From positions 3,038,001 through 3,102,000 of the forward strand of contig NZ_CP141058.1 of assembly GCF_034661175.1 (NCBI RefSeq): DNA of 64,000 bases. The letters run 5' to 3'. Positions 1-6,984 of this stretch are shown here, piece after piece. Position 1 is the stretch's first letter, and each line of letters begins with the position of its first letter. The notes beneath the pieces were generated by a model. That model ran no database searches, was not told the origin of the DNA, and worked only from the letters and a program-made list of their open reading frames with translations. The position numbers and the translations under genes were made by a program. The DNA is from Nocardioides renjunii. GTDB lineage: Bacteria; Actinomycetota; Actinomycetes; Propionibacteriales; Nocardioidaceae.

Positions 1-1455
1 CCGGACCATGCCGAGCGACTCGTTGTTGATGATCGCGACCTTGATCGGGATGTCGTTGATCGCGCAGGTCGCCAGCTCCTGGTTGGTCATCTGGAAGCAC
101 CCGTCGCCGTCGATGGCCCACACGGTGGTGTCGGACATCCCGACCTTGGCGCCCATCGCCGCGGGCACCGAGTAGCCCATCGTGCCGAGGCCGCCCGAGT
201 TGAGCCAGGTGTGCGGCTTCTCGTAGCCGATGAACTGCGCGGCCCACATCTGGTGCTGGCCGACCCCCGAGGTGAAGATCGTGTCGGGCCCGGCGATCGC
301 CCCCAGCCGCTCGATGACGTACTGCGGGGCGAGGCCGGTGTCGGGGGCGTCGTAGCCGAGCGGGTAGCGCTTCTTGATCCCGGCCAGGAAGGCGACCCAC
401 GCCTCGTAGTCGCCGTCGGCGCCCTCGGCGCGCAGGAGCGCCACCATCTGGGCGATGACCTCCTTGCAGTCGCCGACGATGGGCACGTCGGCGTGGCGGT
501 TCTTGCCGATCTCCGCCGGGTCGATGTCGGCGTGGATGACCTGCGCCTGCGGGGCGAACGAGTCGAGGTTGCCGGTGACCCGGTCGTCGAAGCGGGCGCC
601 GAGGCTGATGATGAGGTCGCTCTTCTGCAGGCCCGCGACGGCGGCCACGGTGCCGTGCATGCCCGGCATGCCGAGGTGCTGCGGGTGGCTGTCGGGGAAG
701 GCTCCGCGCGCCATCAGGGTGGTGACGACGGGGATGCCGGTCAGCGCGGCGAGCTGGGCCAGCTCGCGCGAGGCGCCGGCGCGGATCACGCCGCCGCCGA
801 CGTAGAGCACCGGCCGGCGCGCGTCCTTGACGAGGCGCACGGCCTCCTTGATCTGCTTGGCGTGCGGGGTCGTCACCGGGCGGTAGCCGGGCAGGTGCAG
901 CTCGCTCGGCCAGGCGAACGTCGTCTGCGCCTGGAGGGCGGACTTGGCGATGTCGACCAGCACCGGGCCGGGCCGGCCCGTCGAGGCGAGGTGGAAGGCC
1001 TCGGCGATCGTGCGCGGGATGTCGGCGGGGTCGGTGACGAGGAAGTTGTGCTTGGTGATCGGCATCGTGATGCCGCGGATGTCGGCCTCCTGGAAGGCGT
1101 CGGTGCCGATCATCGAGGCGCCGACCTGACCCGTGACGGCGACCATCGGCACGGAGTCCATGTGCGCGTCGGCCAGCGGCGTGACCAGGTTGGTGGCGCC
1201 GGGGCCGGACGTCGCCATGCACACGCCGACGCGGCCGGTGGCCGCGGCGTAGCCCTGGGCGGCGTGGCCGGCGCCCTGCTCGTGGCGTACGAGGACGTGC
1301 CGGATCCGCGTGGAGTCCATCAGCGGGTCGTAGGCCGGGAGGATCGCGCCGCCCGGGATGCCGAAGATGTCGGTGACGCCGGCCGCCTCCAGGGAGGTGA
1401 CGAGGCTCTGGGCCCCGGAGACCGACCCGGTGGCCTGTCCGTCCTGCTCCGTCAT
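1..1455 (-). CDS. ilvB: Acetolactate synthase large subunit, C-terminus cut by window edge
   Basis: Thiamine-diphosphate enzyme that condenses pyruvate with pyruvate or 2-ketobutyrate, the first common step of valine, leucine and isoleucine synthesis. The visible 485 codons start [10 protein letters not shown] at an ATG preceded by AGGAAAGAAG. The catalytic Glu lies in [15 protein letters not shown] (about residue 59). The FAD-domain motif [10 protein letters not shown] and the ThDP/Mg segment [12 protein letters not shown] follow, and the window edge falls just after NNESLGMVR. Roughly 100 C-terminal residues are therefore missing; ilvN and ilvC would be expected next, outside the window. 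Expression is probably controlled by the leader peptide and attenuator directly upstream. Identification is secure. Confidence 0.97.
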   Translation of the reverse strand, partial: MTEQDGQATGSVSGAQSLVTSLEAAGVTDIFGIPGGAILPAYDPLMDSTRIRHVLVRHEQGAGHAAQGYAAATGRVGVCMATSGPGATNLVTPLADAHMDSVPMVAVTGQVGASMIGTDAFQEADIRGITMPITKHNFLVTDPADIPRTIAEAFHLASTGRPGPVLVDIAKSALQAQTTFAWPSELHLPGYRPVTTPHAKQIKEAVRLVKDARRPVLYVGGGVIRAGASRELAQLAALTGIPVVTTLMARGAFPDSHPQHLGMPGMHGTVAAVAGLQKSDLIISLGARFDDRVTGNLDSFAPQAQVIHADIDPAEIGKNRHADVPIVGDCKEVIAQMVALLRAEGADGDYEAWVAFLAGIKKRYPLGYDAPDTGLAPQYVIERLGAIAGPDTIFTSGVGQHQMWAAQFIGYEKPHTWLNSGGLGTMGYSVPAAMGAKVGMSDTTVWAIDGDGCFQMTNQELATCAINDIPIKVAIINNESLGMVR

Positions 1456-1481
1456 GGTTCTTCTTTCCTCGTCAGCCCAAC

Positions 1482-1514
1482 AAAAAACCCCTCGGCCCGG
1501 TGGGCGACGAGGGG
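1482..1514 (-). terminator. Transcription attenuator before ilvB
   Basis: Read on the minus strand this is CCCCTCG + GCCC, loop, GGGC, a two-base bulge, CGAGGGG, then six T residues: a textbook intrinsic terminator. It lies 27 bases before the ilvB start and just after the leader peptide, so it can only act to stop ilvB transcription early. A second hairpin (GTGGG...CCCAC, 1528-1552) overlaps the leader stop codon and may be the pause structure. I could not draw a convincing antiterminator by eye. Confidence 0.85.
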
Positions 1515-1543
1515 TGACGCGTGTGCGGTGGGGTCTGGTGACC

Positions 1544-1585
1544 TCAGCCCACGCGTCGCGTGCGTACAAGAATCTCGGTGCGCAT
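1544..1585 (-). CDS. ilvB leader peptide (13 aa)
   Basis: Short [16 protein letters not shown] ending in TGA, 30 bases before the attenuator. It has an Ile-Leu-Val run, the three amino acids made by the pathway it precedes. It closely resembles the MRTRILVLG-type leader peptides upstream of ilvB in other actinobacteria. Stalling on these codons when branched-chain aminoacyl-tRNAs are scarce would favour read-through into ilvB. No clear Shine-Dalgarno is seen, so translation may be leaderless. A TTGACG at 1616-1621 (minus) could be a -35 box, but no good -10 follows. Confidence 0.8.
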   Translation of the reverse strand: MRTEILVRTRRVG

Positions 1586-1694
1586 GCGACAACCGTCGTC
1601 GCCGGGGCCGTCCGGCGTCAAGCAAGTGTGACAGTCGTCCCAACATGTGGAATCTGCGTCTCGACATGTGGCTGGACGCGCGCGGAAGCGGGGC

Positions 1695-2387
1695 TCAGCG
1701 GTCGAGCGGCGTGCAGATGCAGGACCGGTTGCCGTCGCGGTCCTCGACGACCCAGAACGACGGGGCGGCCGCGTCGCTGACCAGCCTCCCGCCGGCGTCC
1801 AGCACGGCCTGCAGCCGGTGCTCGGCCTCGTCGTGCGGCACCCAGACGTCGAGGTGCCAGCGCTGCTCGTGGTCCTGCGGCGGCAGCGAGGGGTCCGCGT
1901 CCGAGCCATCGTCGTCCGGCACCTGGAACCACAGCCCGGGGACCTGCCCGCTGGGATCCACCGGCTCCCCGTCGCGGACCTCGGCGCCGAGGAGCGCGGC
2001 GTAGAACCCGTCGAGCCCGGCCGCGTCCCCCGTGTCGAGGCCCACCTCGAAGCCGGTGAGCCCGGAGACGTCGGCGCTGGCGCCCAGCTCGGCGGCGAAC
2101 CCGCTGATCCGGCGCGCCAGGTCGACGTCGCGGCTGGTGATGCCGCCGACGTCGTGGCTCGACAGCGTCACGATCACCTCGGAATAGGTCAGCGACACGT
2201 CGGGATGGTGGTCGGCCTCCTCGGCGGCGGCCCCGATCCGGTCGACGAGGGCCAGCCCGGTGGCGAAGTCGCCCGTGCGGAACCGGGCCCTGAGCCGGCG
2301 GAGGACGCTGCGCCAGTCGTCGAGCCCTGCGGCCAGCAGGTCGTCGTGGCTCAGCACCGCCCGCGGGCCGGGAGTCGGGTCGCTCAT
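1695..2387 (-). CDS. Pterin-4a-carbinolamine dehydratase fused to a VOC (glyoxalase-like) domain
   Basis: 230 residues. Residues about 10-105 are a 4a-hydroxytetrahydrobiopterin dehydratase domain: the signature ADHHPDVSLTYSEV is followed by SHDVGGITSRDVDLA. Residues about 110-230 are a VOC fold (GFEVGLDTGD...FYAALLGAEV...WHLDVWV...VVEDRDGNRSC). Fusions of this kind occur in actinobacteria. The substrate of the VOC half is unknown, and no pterin-dependent hydroxylase gene is nearby. A CAGGGT box 6 nt before the ATG suggests a leaderless transcript. It stands alone between ilvB and the carboxypeptidase. Confidence 0.85.
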   Translation of the reverse strand: MSDPTPGPRAVLSHDDLLAAGLDDWRSVLRRLRARFRTGDFATGLALVDRIGAAAEEADHHPDVSLTYSEVIVTLSSHDVGGITSRDVDLARRISGFAAELGASADVSGLTGFEVGLDTGDAAGLDGFYAALLGAEVRDGEPVDPSGQVPGLWFQVPDDDGSDADPSLPPQDHEQRWHLDVWVPHDEAEHRLQAVLDAGGRLVSDAAAPSFWVVEDRDGNRSCICTPLDR

Positions 2388-2457
2388 GCCCCGACCCTGC
2401 CACGAGCCGCGGACACCCGCCAGAGCGGCTCTCGGCGCGGGCCCACCGGCCGCACCC

Positions 2458-3477
2458 TCAGCCGAGGGTCTGGGTGATCCGGCGCAGGTCGCCGTCGACC
2501 TCCACCCGCGCCAGCGCCCCGTTGACGAGCGGGAGGTGGGGCGGGACGTGCCCGATCTCGAGGTCCCACACGATCGGCAGGTCGAGCCGCCCGAGGGCGT
2601 CGAGGACGGCCCCGCGCTGGGTCAGCTGCGGGTGGTCCGGCGCGCTCGTGCGCCCGACCAGCACGGCCGCAGCCCGGTCGAACCAGCCGGCGAGCCGGAG
2701 CGAGTGCAGGTAGCGGCAGATGTCGACCGCGTGGTCCTCGCACGCCTCGACGTAGACGATCGTCGGCTCGTCGAGCCGCTCGGCCCAGCCCCGCACATCG
2801 CCGTACGGCGTGCCGGCGAGGTGGGAGATGGTCTCGATGCAGCCCCCGACGAGGCGACCCGACACGTCGACGGCGCCACCTCCCTCCACGTCCCAGCCAC
2901 CCGCGCCCACGCGGGGCCACTCGGTGGCGTGCGGCTCCTGCTCGAAGCGCACCCAGTCGGCCACGAGCCCCGAGTCGTGCTGCTCGAACGGTCCCGGGCC
3001 GCTCGCCAGCTCGAGCCAGTGCAGCAGCCCGTCGGGGACGGCGTACGGCGTGTCCGCGAGGTTGTCGCCGTGCAGGGTCGCCCAGCCGAGGCGGGTGGTG
3101 ACCGGCACCAGCAGGGTCGAGATGTCGGAGAAGCCGACCAGCCAGGTCGGCTCGGCCTCGGCGAGCACGTCCCAGTCCAGCAGGTCGACGAGGTCGATCG
3201 CGGTCTCCCCGCCCCACGGCGGCACGACGCAGGCGATGTCGGGATCGGCGAGCATCCGGGTGAGCTCGGCCGCCCGTTGCGGCGCCGGCGCGGACGTCAG
3301 CCCGGTGCCGTCCATGCACTCCCTCACCACGACGTCGAAGCCCCGGTCGCGCAGCCAGTCGACGCTGAAGGCGATCCGCGTCGCAGCGGCGCCCGAGGCA
3401 CCCGCCGACGGCGAGGTGACGCCGATGCGGTCACCGGGGCGGAGCGGACGCGGGAAGCGCAGGGCCGGTGGCGTCAT
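2458..3477 (-). CDS. LD-carboxypeptidase / MccF-like peptidase (S66 family)
   Basis: 339 residues, no signal peptide, so cytoplasmic. The nucleophile is Ser117 in LVGFSDIS, the S66 motif. The fold start RPGDRIGVTSPS, the middle motif GGCIETISHLAGTPYGD and the C-terminal LEIGHVPPHLPL (likely catalytic His) are all present. Family members cleave L,D-peptide bonds of murein tetrapeptides during recycling, or hydrolyse microcin C-like acyl-sulfamoyl adenylates. This one looks closer to the MccF side (long, WGGE loop), but the substrate cannot be read from sequence. Divergent from the DUF6973-like gene. Confidence 0.87.
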   Translation of the reverse strand: MTPPALRFPRPLRPGDRIGVTSPSAGASGAAATRIAFSVDWLRDRGFDVVVRECMDGTGLTSAPAPQRAAELTRMLADPDIACVVPPWGGETAIDLVDLLDWDVLAEAEPTWLVGFSDISTLLVPVTTRLGWATLHGDNLADTPYAVPDGLLHWLELASGPGPFEQHDSGLVADWVRFEQEPHATEWPRVGAGGWDVEGGGAVDVSGRLVGGCIETISHLAGTPYGDVRGWAERLDEPTIVYVEACEDHAVDICRYLHSLRLAGWFDRAAAVLVGRTSAPDHPQLTQRGAVLDALGRLDLPIVWDLEIGHVPPHLPLVNGALARVEVDGDLRRITQTLG

Positions 3478-3502
3478 GCCCCGAGTCTGTCACTGTGGGT
3501 CC

Positions 3503-3958
3503 ATGGGAACCGGACTCGGCGGCCTGCTGGAGCAGGCCATCCACTCGGCGACGGGGGTGCCGCGGCTCTACACCGCCGCGATCAGGGCCGGCCTGGGGCC
3601 GTCCGGGGCAATGGAGGTGCTGCTCGTCTCGCAGGCGGCGCTCGCCGCCGCGGCCAAGCACGGCCGGGGCGTGCCCGGGCGCAGCAACGCGATGCGGCAC
3701 TTCCTGTGGCAGGCCGTCCTGACCGCACGCTTCGGCGCGGACGTCGCGCGCTCCGTCGCCGCAGCGCAGGAGACCGGCACGTCGCGCGCCCGCGACTCCC
3801 GCGTCGACGAGCACAACAACGCGGCGGGACAGGCCTACGGCGCCGCGCACGCCGCCAGGCTCTCGGCCGGCTCGGCCGGCGACGCGGTGGACAGCCTGGT
3901 GCCGGAGGCGCTGGCGATGTGGGAGGCGGGCGAGCTGGTCTGGGTGCGCCCGCGCTGA
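3503..3958 (+). CDS. DUF6973-like protein of unknown function
   Basis: 151 residues. The core has NAMRHFLWQAVLTARFG followed about 35 residues later by DEHNNAAGQAYG, the paired His/Asn-rich motifs of the DUF6973 family. Those conserved polar residues look like a metal or catalytic site, but no function is established. No signal peptide or membrane helix is evident. The start is the first in-frame ATG after the divergent carboxypeptidase promoter region. It ends 2 bases before the stop of the convergent tetR gene. Confidence 0.7.
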   Translation: MGTGLGGLLEQAIHSATGVPRLYTAAIRAGLGPSGAMEVLLVSQAALAAAAKHGRGVPGRSNAMRHFLWQAVLTARFGADVARSVAAAQETGTSRARDSRVDEHNNAAGQAYGAAHAARLSAGSAGDAVDSLVPEALAMWEAGELVWVRPR

Positions 3959-3960
3959 CC

Positions 3961-4554
3961 TCACGGTGCCAGCACCCGCCGAATGACGTCGAGGAGCGCG
4001 CCCCGCTGGCCCGCCGCGGTGAAGTCGGCGTCCGTCGCCAGCCGGCCGAGGAAGCCGTCGACGACGACCAGCAGCCACGCCGTGAGGTCGCGCGCCGACA
4101 GGTCCGTGCGCACCTGCTGCGCGTGCTGGGCGCGCGCGACCCAGGGCTCGAGGCCCTCCTGGAGCGCGCGTGCGTCGAGCGCGAGCGCCGCCTCGACCGC
4201 AGGGTCCCCCATCACTGCGCCGACGGCGCGGACGAACCCGGCCAGCCGCGGGTCCGACATCTCGTCGGCGGTGTGCCGGACCCAGTCCCCGATGACGGTG
4301 ATCGGGTCGTCGTCGTCGATCCGCGCGTCGAACCACTCGCGCGCCTCGATGGTGCCGTGGGCCAGGATCGCGAGGAGCAGCGACTGCTTGGTCGGGAAGT
4401 AGTGGAAGAACGTCCCCGAGCCGATGCCAGCCTCGCGGCACAGCGCGGCCGTCGACGTGCCGGCGTAGCCGGAGCGCGCGAAGCAGGTCAGCGCGGCGTC
4501 GATGATCTGCAGGCGCCGGGCCTGGTGCCGCTCGGGGTCGACGGTGCGGGCCAT
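3961..4554 (-). CDS. TetR/AcrR family transcriptional regulator
   Basis: 197 residues. The N-terminal helix-turn-helix (about residues 12-58) reads RLQIIDAALTCFARSGYAGTS...CREAGIGSGTFFHYFPTKQSLL, a standard TetR domain. The C-terminal ligand domain is diverged and gives no clue to the inducer. Divergent from the membrane-protein gene at 4609 with only 54 bp between them, so it probably controls that gene and itself. Confidence 0.93.
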   Translation of the reverse strand: MARTVDPERHQARRLQIIDAALTCFARSGYAGTSTAALCREAGIGSGTFFHYFPTKQSLLLAILAHGTIEAREWFDARIDDDDPITVIGDWVRHTADEMSDPRLAGFVRAVGAVMGDPAVEAALALDARALQEGLEPWVARAQHAQQVRTDLSARDLTAWLLVVVDGFLGRLATDADFTAAGQRGALLDVIRRVLAP

Positions 4555-4570
4555 GGTGCGTCAACCTTCC

Positions 4571-4601
4571 CTGGCAATTGATGGAGTGCTTGCTCTAGTA
4601 T
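4571..4601. promoter_or_regulatory. Divergent promoter and possible TetR operator
   Basis: Between tetR (minus) and the membrane protein (plus). The plus strand has TAGTAT at 4596-4601, 7 nt before the ATG, a good -10 box for a leaderless mRNA. Overlapping it is GAGTGCTTGCTC, an imperfect dyad like many TetR operators. The dyad arms are only 3 bp perfect, so the operator call is tentative. Confidence 0.4.
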
Positions 4602-4608
4602 TCCACGC

Positions 4609-5307
4609 ATGGGGGACGCACCGGAACGCTGGCACCTGGTCCACGACAAGCACGACCACGTGGTCGAGATCGTGCAGGGCAGGCTCGTGCGCCAGGTCTC
4701 CTGGACCCGCGACGGCGTCGAGCTGGCGTCCAGGAAGACCACCGACGAGACGGTGGTGCTGAAGGCCGACGGCGAGGAGCAGGCCGTCCGGCTGAAGTTC
4801 GGGGTGCTGGGTCCGGCTCGTCGCGTCACGCTGCACTCCTCGGACACGGAGGCGCAGACGGGCCTGGCCGGCACCGACCTCGAGCCCGAGGCCGGGTCCA
4901 GGGCGGCGGAGCGGGCCGAGTGGATCGGACGGCACCCCCACCTGCACACCGCACGCCAGACGGCGATCGCGGCGGCCGGGGTCGGCGTACCCGTGCTCGT
5001 CGTCTGGCTGCTGACGCTGGTCCCGTGGCCCGACCTCGACCTGCCGTCGATCCCGCTGCCCGACATGCCGTCCATCCCCTGGCCCGACCTGCCGGCCATC
5101 CCGTGGCCCGACCTGCCCTCGATCCCGTGGCCCGACGTCGACCTGCCCGACCTGCCGGGCTGGGTGGACACCGTGCGGAAGTTCGCCATCCCGATCCTCA
5201 TCGCGTTCTTCATCGCCCGGGGCGAGGTCAAGCGGCGCCGGCGCGCGGAGGCGGAGCGGGCGGCCGGGAAGGCTGGGAAGGTCGAGAAGGTCGAGGACGA
5301 GACGTGA
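4609..5307 (+). CDS. Membrane protein with a tandem PWPD-LPSI repeat
   Basis: 232 residues, function not recognised. Residues 1-100 are soluble and charged, with a start (RWHLVHDKHDHVVEIVQG) that looks like a small beta domain. A membrane helix follows (AAAGVGVPVLVVWLLTLV, about 124-141). Then come about 45 residues built of a roughly 8-residue unit, PWPDLPSI and variants such as PLPDMPSI and PWPDVDLP. A second hydrophobic segment (FAIPILIAFFIA) and a highly charged tail (Lys/Arg/Glu, about 30 residues) end the protein. The repeat would sit between two membrane segments. Likely controlled by the divergent TetR. Confidence 0.75.
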   Translation: MGDAPERWHLVHDKHDHVVEIVQGRLVRQVSWTRDGVELASRKTTDETVVLKADGEEQAVRLKFGVLGPARRVTLHSSDTEAQTGLAGTDLEPEAGSRAAERAEWIGRHPHLHTARQTAIAAAGVGVPVLVVWLLTLVPWPDLDLPSIPLPDMPSIPWPDLPAIPWPDLPSIPWPDVDLPDLPGWVDTVRKFAIPILIAFFIARGEVKRRRRAEAERAAGKAGKVEKVEDET

Positions 5308-5308
5308 G

Positions 5309-5344
5309 GGTCTCGATACGCTCGTTTATCGCTACTCGACCAGC
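5309..5344. repeat. Dispersed Nocardioides-type imperfect palindrome
   Basis: The sequence runs from GGTCTCGATACGCTCG through a short variable centre to CGCTACTCGACCAGC. From memory, near-identical elements are scattered between genes in Nocardioides and related genomes. This is the only copy in the window. It lies between two convergent genes and supplies the last four codons (Ser-Leu-Val-Glu) and stop of the deaminase gene at 5332. Confidence 0.6.
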
Positions 5345-5847
5345 GACTGCTGCTCGACCGGGGGACGGCTCCAGTCGGTGAGGCCGGCGCGGTCGTGCTC
5401 GCCGTCGGGCCAGACCGCGCGGACCACGCCCGCCGCGGCGAGCGCCTTGCGGCAGCCGGGGCACGGCGGGTCGGTGATGTAGGCGGTCGCGCCCTTGGTG
5501 TCCCGGGTGGCGAAGAGCAGCGCGTTGACCTCGGCGTGGATCGCGATGCAGAACCCCGGCGTGCCGGGCCGGTCGTAGTCGCCGAGCCCGGGCACGTCGT
5601 CGTACCCCAGCAGCCCGCGAGGACAGGCTCCCCCGAGGCAGTCGTCCTCGCCGGGAGCGGCGCCGTTGTAGCCGGTGGCGATGATGCGGTGGTCGATGGT
5701 GAGCACCGCGCCGACGCGGCGGCGGGTGCACTTCGCGCGGGCGGCGACGGCCACCGCGATGCCGAGGAAGTAGTCGTCCCAGCCGGGGACGGCCCGGGCC
5801 CCGTCCCTCGTGGGCCCGACGGGCTGGACGGGCTCGGTGGCGGTCAT
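5332..5847 (-). CDS. dCMP/cytidine deaminase-family zinc protein
   Basis: 171 residues. The zinc site is clear: His-Ala-Glu in IAIHAEVNALL and the two Cys of DPPCPGCRKAL. The insert rich in Cys and Gly (DDCLGGACPRG) and the NGAAPGEDDC segment resemble dCMP deaminase and ComEB proteins, which convert dCMP to dUMP, sometimes with a second structural zinc. The exact substrate is inferred. The ATG at 5847 overlaps the stop of the VOC gene by 4 bp (ATGA), so the two are translationally coupled. The C-terminus runs into the dispersed repeat. Confidence 0.85.
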   Translation of the reverse strand: MTATEPVQPVGPTRDGARAVPGWDDYFLGIAVAVAARAKCTRRRVGAVLTIDHRIIATGYNGAAPGEDDCLGGACPRGLLGYDDVPGLGDYDRPGTPGFCIAIHAEVNALLFATRDTKGATAYITDPPCPGCRKALAAAGVVRAVWPDGEHDRAGLTDWSRPPVEQQSLVE

Positions 5848-6260
5848 GGGAGCACAGACTGCCCGATCTCGCCCGGGTTGTAGGCGACTTCCCAGCGGAA
5901 GCCGTCGGGGTCGGCGAAGTAGCCGGTGTAGCCGCCCCACTCGCGCTGGACCGCCTCGCCGACCACCGTGGCACCAGCGGCCCGCGCCTGCTCGAGGACG
6001 GTGTCGACCCCCTGCGTGGTGGCGAGGTTGTGGGCGAGCGTGATGGGAGGTACGCCGCCGCGCGCCGGCGCGTGGCCGACCTCGGCGACGAACGCCTGCT
6101 CGACCCAGAGGCTGAGGACCACCTTGTCGGCGACCCGGATCATGATCACCTCACCGGGCACGTCGAGCTCGGGCTCCCAGCCCAGCCCAGCGACGTAGAA
6201 GCGCCGGGTGGCGTCGAGGTCGGCCACGACGAGCGTGATGAAGCTGACGCGCTGGTCCAT
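5844..6260 (-). CDS. VOC family (glyoxalase/bleomycin-resistance fold) protein
   Basis: 138 residues, one VOC module pair: MDQRVSFITLVVADLDATRRFYVAGLGWEPE at the start and WGGYTGYFADPDGFRWEVAYNPG near the end, with the usual metal-ligand positions (His/Glu) partly visible. Substrate unknown; relatives include lyases, dioxygenases and binding proteins. It sits 1 bp after the GNAT gene and overlaps the deaminase start, inside a four-gene co-oriented block with kynureninase. Confidence 0.85.
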   Translation of the reverse strand: MDQRVSFITLVVADLDATRRFYVAGLGWEPELDVPGEVIMIRVADKVVLSLWVEQAFVAEVGHAPARGGVPPITLAHNLATTQGVDTVLEQARAAGATVVGEAVQREWGGYTGYFADPDGFRWEVAYNPGEIGQSVLP

Positions 6261-6261
6261 G

Positions 6262-6984
6262 TCACTGCTCCGTGCCGGGCTGGTCGGGCTGGGCGGGCCG
6301 GGCGGCGAGACGGACCCGCTGGCGACCCATGGCGTCGAAGTTGCGGTCGTCGAGCCAGTCGTCGAGGGCCTGCCTGACCCGCGGCCACTCGAGGTCGGTG
6401 ATGGAGAACCAGTCGGTGTCGCGGTTGCGGCCCTTGTAGACGAGGGCGTTGCGGAACCGGCCCTCCCAGATGAAGCCCAGCCGGATCGCGGCGCGCCGCG
6501 ACGCCCCGTTGAGGCTGTCGCACTTCCACTCGTAGCGGCGGTAGCCGAGGTCGTCGAACACGTGCCGCATCAGCAGCGTCATCGCCTCGGTCGCGGCCCG
6601 GCTGCGCTGCAGCTGCTTGCCGAAGGCGATCCCGCCGACCTCGACGGACCCCATCTCCGGGTCGATCCGCATCAGCGAGCAGAAGCCGGCGGCGCGGCCG
6701 GTCTCCACGGGCACGATGGCGTACATCACCTGGCCGGGGTCGCTCGCGCCGTGCTCGACGATCGCGGCCATCCCGTCGCGGTCGCGGGGCCGTTCCCAGA
6801 AGACGTAGGTCCAGATCGGGTCGTCGTCCTCGCCGCAGACGGCGGAGACGAGGTCGTCGACGTGCTGGGGCCCGATCGGCTCGAGGCGGACTCCCCTGCC
6901 CTCGAGCGCGACTCGCTGCGGCGGCGGGACCGGTCGCCAGTCGACGGGGCGGCCGATGCGCTGTCTGTGGGCGTTCTGCGTCAT
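6262..6984 (-). CDS. GNAT N-acetyltransferase (RimJ/RimL type)
   Basis: 240 residues. It has the RimL-like layout: VRLEPIGPQHVDDL at the N-terminus, a central IDPEMGSVEVGGIAFGKQLQRS...ATEAMTLLMRHVFDDLGYRRYEWK, then ASRRAAIRLGFIWEGRFRNALVYKGRNRDTDWFSI. These enzymes transfer acetyl from acetyl-CoA to an amino group; the target is unknown. The ATG at 6984 overlaps the kynU stop (ATGA). Confidence 0.9.
   Translation of the reverse strand: MTQNAHRQRIGRPVDWRPVPPPQRVALEGRGVRLEPIGPQHVDDLVSAVCGEDDDPIWTYVFWERPRDRDGMAAIVEHGASDPGQVMYAIVPVETGRAAGFCSLMRIDPEMGSVEVGGIAFGKQLQRSRAATEAMTLLMRHVFDDLGYRRYEWKCDSLNGASRRAAIRLGFIWEGRFRNALVYKGRNRDTDWFSITDLEWPRVRQALDDWLDDRNFDAMGRQRVRLAARPAQPDQPGTEQ

Noticed and set aside
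211..2004. Long plus-strand frame (597 codons) over ilvB and its leader
   Set aside because: Antisense shadow of a clear ALS gene in GC-rich DNA; Arg/Ala/Gly-rich with no domain.
4571..4601. Classic -35/-10 pair for the 4609 gene (TTGATG with TAGTAT)
   Set aside because: Spacer is only 12 bp; kept only the -10 box.
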